Below are positions 59,734 through 64,000 of a stretch of 64,000 nt of DNA, one piece after another (the stretch's first letter is position 1; each line of letters begins with the position of its first letter). The stretch comes from Eubacteriales bacterium (GTDB lineage Bacteria; Bacillota; Clostridia; Lachnospirales; Lachnospiraceae), in contig JAUNGT010000002.1 in the NCBI GenBank assembly GCA_030524455.1, positions 7,089 through 71,088 of the forward strand. Direction: 5' to 3'. The translations under genes and the position numbers were made by a program. The notes below the pieces were generated by a model. The model was not told the origin of the DNA. It worked only from the letters and a program-made list of their open reading frames with translations, and did not search any database.

Positions 59734-62628
59734 TTAATCTCCTCCGCCCACGACCGCCTCCGGCGAGAGCGCCGTCTGTCCGTTTGTCAGCGTGCCGTCC
59801 TCGTCCAGCTCATAGTAATAGGTCAGAATCTGCTTGGACACCTGGCTGGCATAATCCGAGGAATAGCCGTTGGCAATCCGGATCGCGATGGAAATCTCGG
59901 GCGTTTCGTAGGGCGCATAGCCGACAAACAGTCCATGGTTGGGACGGCTCTTGCTTTCCTCCGCCGTACCGGTCTTGCCGGCCACATTAATCGGGAAATC
60001 CCGATAATAGGATTTATTTTCCACCACGCCCCGCATTCCCTCATGGATCGCATCCCAGTAGGCCTGGGGCATCTCCACGGTATTGCGCACATTGGCCTGG
60101 TAATCCGCCAGCAAATTCCCGGAGCTGTCCGTCACCTTATCCAGAAGCGTCAGATCATAGCAGGTGCCGCTGTTTGCCACCGTCGTCACATAGCGCGCCA
60201 ACCCTACGGTGGTAAAGTTGTTGGTTCCCTGTCCGATGGCGCTGACCACGGAGAGGGCGTCGGACACCTTGGGATCCGACTCCTCGATTTCCACCCCCGA
60301 CTTTTCCGTCAGGCCGTAGAGATCCGCGTACTTCGCCAGCTTTTCATTGCCCAGCTCCTGATCGTACTTCTCGCCGTTTAGGCCCAGCTGGTATCCCACC
60401 TCGTAGAAAAACACGTTGCAGGAATTGGTGATCGCCTCGGACACGTTCAGGTTGCCGTGGCCGCTTCTTCTCCAGCACCGGGGCTGATAATCCGCAAACC
60501 GGGTAAAAATCCCGGGACAGTCAATCTTCGTTGTCAGATCCACCACACCCTCCATCAGCGCCGCGGAGGCCGACACCATCTTGTAGGTGGAGCCGGGGGC
60601 CGTGCTCATCTGCGTGGCATAGTTCCACATAGGGCGGGACAGATCCTCCCCGCTGGAAATCCGCGCATAGTAGGACACGTCAATGCCGTTTGCCAGCCGG
60701 TTATTGTCATAGCTTGGATAGCTCACCAGGGCCCGCACCTCTCCGGTATTGACGTCCGTGAGCACGCAGGAGGCGGAATAGGGATCCAGGGCCAGCTGAG
60801 CGGGGGTGATCTCCAGATTGCGGATCAGGTCCACCATGAAGGAAAAGGATGTCACCGCGCCGGATTTGAGCTCCGCGATTTCCTCCTCGCTGGGGTTAAT
60901 CACATCCTGCTCCACCAGCATCATGCACATCTGTGTGCCGGTGATTTTGTCCTGCTCGATCATGTACTGCAGAATCTTTTTGGAGAAGGCCTGATTATCC
61001 AGCTCCTCAATAATATAATCCACAAGCTGACGGTAAACCTCGCCGGAATCCGAATATTTGCCGTCCAGGGCCAGCTGTGTGACGTCGATCCAGTTCTGGG
61101 CGATGGCATGCTCCAGATAAGCCCGGATGCTGATCACCTCGTTTGTGGTCCAGTCGATGTAGGTCTGGTCGTTTTTGTCCACACCGGTCAGCACGCTGCC
61201 CTCCGGCAAAAGCTCGTTGATGATATAGCTTTCATAGGCCTGATATTCCTCGGGCAGCTGATTGTAGGCGGTATCGCCGCCGGTCAGCTCTGCGCGCAGC
61301 CAGTCAAGCACCTCCGTCCGGCGGGCCAGGAAGGACTGATAGACATCATACTGCACCTCTCCTGACACTGCGCTCTCCAGACGGTCAAGCTCCAGTACGT
61401 TATTGTGAAACAGCGCGCTGTAAACGTCCCCGATGGGGATTTTCAAGTTGGCGCTGCTGACATCCGTGGAATCATAGGTTTTGACATTGATAATCTTGTC
61501 CACCAAAATACCGGCCACAAACTTTTCCAGGATATTGTAGACTGCCGCCTGAAGCTCGCTGTCTATGGTCAGGTACACATTGTTGCCGGCGGTGGCGTCC
61601 ACATGGTCCAGCACCTCCAGCTCCCGTCCCAGCCGGTCCGCAAAGACCGTCTCGTGGCCCTTTGTCCCCTGCAGAAACTCCTCCATCACCTTCTCGATGC
61701 CGGCCTTTCCCACCACGTCCGTCAGCTCGTACTCCTTGGCGTCCGGCGCCTTTTTGACGCCCTCCATCCCCTCCTCGCTGTTTAAGGCGGTAAGCTCCTC
61801 CGTGGAGATCTTGCCCGTATAGCCGATGATCTGGGAATAATAGGGGCCGTCCTTATACTTGCGCACGGTATCCTCCGCGATGGCAATTCCCTCCAGCTCT
61901 TCGCTGTTTTCCACGATGGTGGCAACCGTCCCGTCGGAAACGTCCGTGGCGATGGTGACCGGGATATATTTCTGATAGCCCGTAATGCTCATGGTATAGC
62001 GGATGGCAATAATGTCCAGAAGCTCCTGCTTTGTATAGCCCTCTCCCACGGCAAAGCTGTCCCTGTCGTCCGGATCCGTCCGCTCGCCCACCGCATAGCG
62101 CCCGCTGCCGCCCAGATAATCGATCAGATCCTGGGCTGTGGCGCTTTTCTGCCGTTCATCCAGATCCGACGTCTTTGCCTCCCCGTAGACGTCCGCGATA
62201 AAGCGCAGAAGCCGGGTGCCCGTCACATTGTAGGCAAAATCGCCGTTCTCATCGATATAAATGTTGAAATCACAGCTGATGGTATCACCGTTCTCCCGCA
62301 AAATCGAGAGAACCTTCTTCAGGATCCCGTTGATGGTGGCGTTTTTGCCGCTGGATTCATAGACGTCCTCGATGGTGACGGAGTTGGAGATCTCGTTGTA
62401 GGCCAGCGGAATCCCGTTGACATCATAGATGATGCCGCGGGTGCTGGAAATGGAACGTTCCTTCTTGTTTTTGAGCTCGAACTCGCTTTGCTTGTCCGCG
62501 CCCTCCACGATCTGCAGCTCAAAAATACGGTTGATCAGGATAAAGCCCATGACCAGAAACAGAGCGTACAGAAAGGTCGTCCGTGAACCTATGAAATTGA
62601 CCAGAATTCGTTTTATATGTTTCAGCAA
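59734..62628 (-). CDS. Penicillin-binding protein 2 (elongation transpeptidase), extended
   Basis: A 964-residue class B PBP that cross-links peptidoglycan for the elongasome. An N-terminal helix (about residues 15-35) and dimerisation domain are followed by the transpeptidase with TAPGSTYK (SxxK, about 676), TNSCN (SxN, about 737) and AGKTGTAEE (about 883). Usual PBP2 proteins have 600-700 residues; the extra length is in the region about 380-620. The start is a TTG directly after the mreD stop. The gene usually called mrdA or pbpA. Confidence 0.92.
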   Translation of the reverse strand: MLKHIKRILVNFIGSRTTFLYALFLVMGFILINRIFELQIVEGADKQSEFELKNKKERSISSTRGIIYDVNGIPLAYNEISNSVTIEDVYESSGKNATINGILKKVLSILRENGDTISCDFNIYIDENGDFAYNVTGTRLLRFIADVYGEAKTSDLDERQKSATAQDLIDYLGGSGRYAVGERTDPDDRDSFAVGEGYTKQELLDIIAIRYTMSITGYQKYIPVTIATDVSDGTVATIVENSEELEGIAIAEDTVRKYKDGPYYSQIIGYTGKISTEELTALNSEEGMEGVKKAPDAKEYELTDVVGKAGIEKVMEEFLQGTKGHETVFADRLGRELEVLDHVDATAGNNVYLTIDSELQAAVYNILEKFVAGILVDKIINVKTYDSTDVSSANLKIPIGDVYSALFHNNVLELDRLESAVSGEVQYDVYQSFLARRTEVLDWLRAELTGGDTAYNQLPEEYQAYESYIINELLPEGSVLTGVDKNDQTYIDWTTNEVISIRAYLEHAIAQNWIDVTQLALDGKYSDSGEVYRQLVDYIIEELDNQAFSKKILQYMIEQDKITGTQMCMMLVEQDVINPSEEEIAELKSGAVTSFSFMVDLIRNLEITPAQLALDPYSASCVLTDVNTGEVRALVSYPSYDNNRLANGIDVSYYARISSGEDLSRPMWNYATQMSTAPGSTYKMVSASAALMEGVVDLTTKIDCPGIFTRFADYQPRCWRRSGHGNLNVSEAITNSCNVFFYEVGYQLGLNGEKYDQELGNEKLAKYADLYGLTEKSGVEIEESDPKVSDALSVVSAIGQGTNNFTTVGLARYVTTVANSGTCYDLTLLDKVTDSSGNLLADYQANVRNTVEMPQAYWDAIHEGMRGVVENKSYYRDFPINVAGKTGTAEESKSRPNHGLFVGYAPYETPEISIAIRIANGYSSDYASQVSKQILTYYYELDEDGTLTNGQTALSPEAVVGGGD

Positions 62629-63177
62629 TTATTCTTTTCCTCTTTCCGACCGCTCCAGCCATTTGTGCCAGAGCAGAAGCAGCGGGTACAAAATGAATGC
62701 GACGACAATGGTGTAAATTTCCTCCGGCAGGATCACATGCAGCAGATAGTAGCCGATGTCCAGCCGGGCCCGCATCAGGAACATGACCAGGTAGCAGGCC
62801 AGGTTCACTCCCAGGCCGGAGACCAGGATCATCCCCAGGGGAAGCTTGATATCCTCCGGATAAAACAGCCGGTTGGCCCGGCCGTTTAAATAGCCCACAT
62901 AGAGATATAAAAGGGCGTAAAAGCCCAGAAGGTCACCGCTGCCTGCGATTTCCGCACCGCTTAAGGTCACGCCGTTTGCGGCGAACAGATCGGCGCAAAG
63001 CCCGCAGGCAAAGCCGGTCCACATCCCCGCCTTCCTGCCCTCCATAAAGCCCACCGTGGCGGTCAGGATCACCAGAAGATTCGGCTTGATGGAGCCGAAA
63101 GCGATCCAGGGACAGACGGCCGTCTGCAGGAGAAAAAAGAACCAGACAAGCAGGGCGATGGTGATGCCTTTTTTCAT
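62629..63177 (-). CDS. mreD: Rod shape-determining protein MreD
   Basis: A 182-residue membrane protein with about five helices, starting MKKGITIALLVWFFFLLQTAV and containing the family core FGSIKPNLLVILTATVGFMEGRKAGMWTGFACGLCADLF. It belongs to the MreBCD-RodA-PBP2 elongation complex. Its stop abuts the PBP2 start. Confidence 0.92.
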   Translation of the reverse strand: MKKGITIALLVWFFFLLQTAVCPWIAFGSIKPNLLVILTATVGFMEGRKAGMWTGFACGLCADLFAANGVTLSGAEIAGSGDLLGFYALLYLYVGYLNGRANRLFYPEDIKLPLGMILVSGLGVNLACYLVMFLMRARLDIGYYLLHVILPEEIYTIVVAFILYPLLLLWHKWLERSERGKE

Positions 63178-63190
63178 GGTATCCCTCCTC

Positions 63191-64000
63191 CTACTCGGTC
63201 TGACGCTTTAATTCCATCACGACCAGTACCTCCTCCAGATGGGAAAAATCCACTGCGGGTGTGATCGTGCCGGATTTGGTCAGGTTATTTGAGGAGCTGC
63301 TGACAGAATCTATGTAACCGATCAGGATCCCCGGCAGATACTTGTCGCTGATGCTGCTGGTCACCACCTTGTCGCCGGCGCTGACCTTATCCTGGGTGTC
63401 GGCAAGCTGGGAAAAACGGATCGTCCCCTCCGACTGCACCGACTGCAGATTCCCGGATACCACCAGGTTTTCGTCGGTTGCCAGCACCGTGGCGCTGACA
63501 CTGCTCGTATCCGAGATCAGGGAGATTACCTTGGCATAATTCGGCCCTACGGACACCACCCGTCCGACCAGGCCGCTGCCCGCCATCACGTTGCAGTCCG
63601 CCTGCACGCCGTCCTTCTCCCCTTTGTCGATGGTGAAGGAGTAAAACCAGTTATCCGCCTCGCTGGCGATGACCCGCGCGCCGATCTTCTCATAATCGGC
63701 GTATTCCTGATCCAGATCGTAAAGGCTCCGCAGCTGGTTTAACTCGTAGCGGTCCTGCTGGAGCTGATTGTTCTCGATGGTGAGCTGATCCACCTGCTCC
63801 TTCAGCGCCTGATTTTCCGCCAGCACATCCTTTAGCTGCCCAAGCTCCTCCGACCGGTCCGACAGATAGCCGCCCACCCGGGCGATCCCTCTCTGGAAAG
63901 GGACGACCACAACGCTGGCCGCCGCCTTCAGGGGCCCCTCAAACAGGCTGGTGTTGAAGGAGAACACCAGAAGAAGCGCGCAGAGCACGGTCAGCCCGAT
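63191..64000 (-). CDS. mreC: Rod shape-determining protein MreC (5' end beyond window)
   Basis: At least 270 residues; the reading frame stays open to the window edge, so the true start lies beyond. A helix is followed by a coiled coil (LKDVLAENQALKEQVDQL, near the start) and the beta-rich MreC domain with GLVGRVVSVGPNYAKVISL. It scaffolds the elongation complex outside the membrane. Confidence 0.92.
   Translation of the reverse strand: MGLTVLCALLLVFSFNTSLFEGPLKAAASVVVVPFQRGIARVGGYLSDRSEELGQLKDVLAENQALKEQVDQLTIENNQLQQDRYELNQLRSLYDLDQEYADYEKIGARVIASEADNWFYSFTIDKGEKDGVQADCNVMAGSGLVGRVVSVGPNYAKVISLISDTSSVSATVLATDENLVVSGNLQSVQSEGTIRFSQLADTQDKVSAGDKVVTSSISDKYLPGILIGYIDSVSSSSNNLTKSGTITPAVDFSHLEEVLVVMELKRQTE

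Overview
The window looks like chromosomal DNA of a moderately GC-rich member of the Clostridia, most likely the Lachnospiraceae. This rests on Gram-positive lipoproteins, a LytS/YesM-type sensor with an AraC-type regulator, a sugar ABC importer lacking its own ATPase, Prp protease next to an N-terminally extended L27, SepF, MinCDE with MreCD/PBP2/RodA, and GAAC-type SOS boxes. I saw no rRNA, tRNA, CRISPR array or intact insertion sequence.

Layout. 0-3.7 kb: a Gld-like ABC exporter operon (ATPase, fused permease/GldG protein, DUF4340 protein). 3.8-7.7 kb: a stand-alone AAA/DUF4143 ATPase followed by a three-gene ABC-2 exporter (ATPase plus two permeases). 7.7-10.5 kb: a cytoplasmic family 2 glycoside hydrolase. 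10.5-15.3 kb: a small membrane protein, then a TetR regulator and a heterodimeric ABC transporter, surrounded by palindromes. 15.4-27.1 kb: a carbohydrate locus with a two-component system, a sugar-binding lipoprotein, two permeases, a GH5-like enzyme, a GPH symporter, an AraC regulator and a GH172 (DUF2961) enzyme; it contains the broken remnant of an ArsR-like regulator. 27.2-27.9 kb: a Phd/RelE-type toxin-antitoxin pair. 27.9-33.1 kb: a radical SAM/DUF2344/RNase G/NUDIX operon and a cytidylate-kinase-like gene. 33.2-33.35 kb: a palindromic tandem repeat. 33.4-38.4 kb: dtd, an AI-2E family transporter and a DUF2130 protein on the minus strand; ttcA and a tyrosine recombinase on the plus strand. 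38.4-41.5 kb: an OmpR-type two-component system. 41.6-43.3 kb: an AT-rich patch with genes of unknown function. 43.4-44.9 kb: a LysM (YneA-like) gene divergent from lexA, with an array of SOS boxes between them. 45-64 kb: a long minus-strand housekeeping block: rsfS, yqeK, nadD, yhbY, obg, rpmA, prp, rplU, an RluA-family synthase, lspA, aroB, sepF, yggS, an HlyD-like protein, a small P-loop protein, a DacF-like carboxypeptidase, mgsA, rodA, minEDC, PBP2, mreD and mreC (cut by the window edge).

The most notable non-coding signal is a short repeat family with inverted ends (copies at 41589-41677, 43967-44155 and 59567-59729). One copy begins one base after the -10 box of the apparent lexA promoter, so it would form the start of the lexA leader. 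Another supplies the -35 box of the two-component system promoter. Other points of interest are the five-box SOS array, a terminator that shares bases with the rplU -35 box, a deletion junction that seems to have clipped two regulators at once, and a conserved-looking but unexplained P-loop/HlyD-like gene pair beside yggS and sepF.
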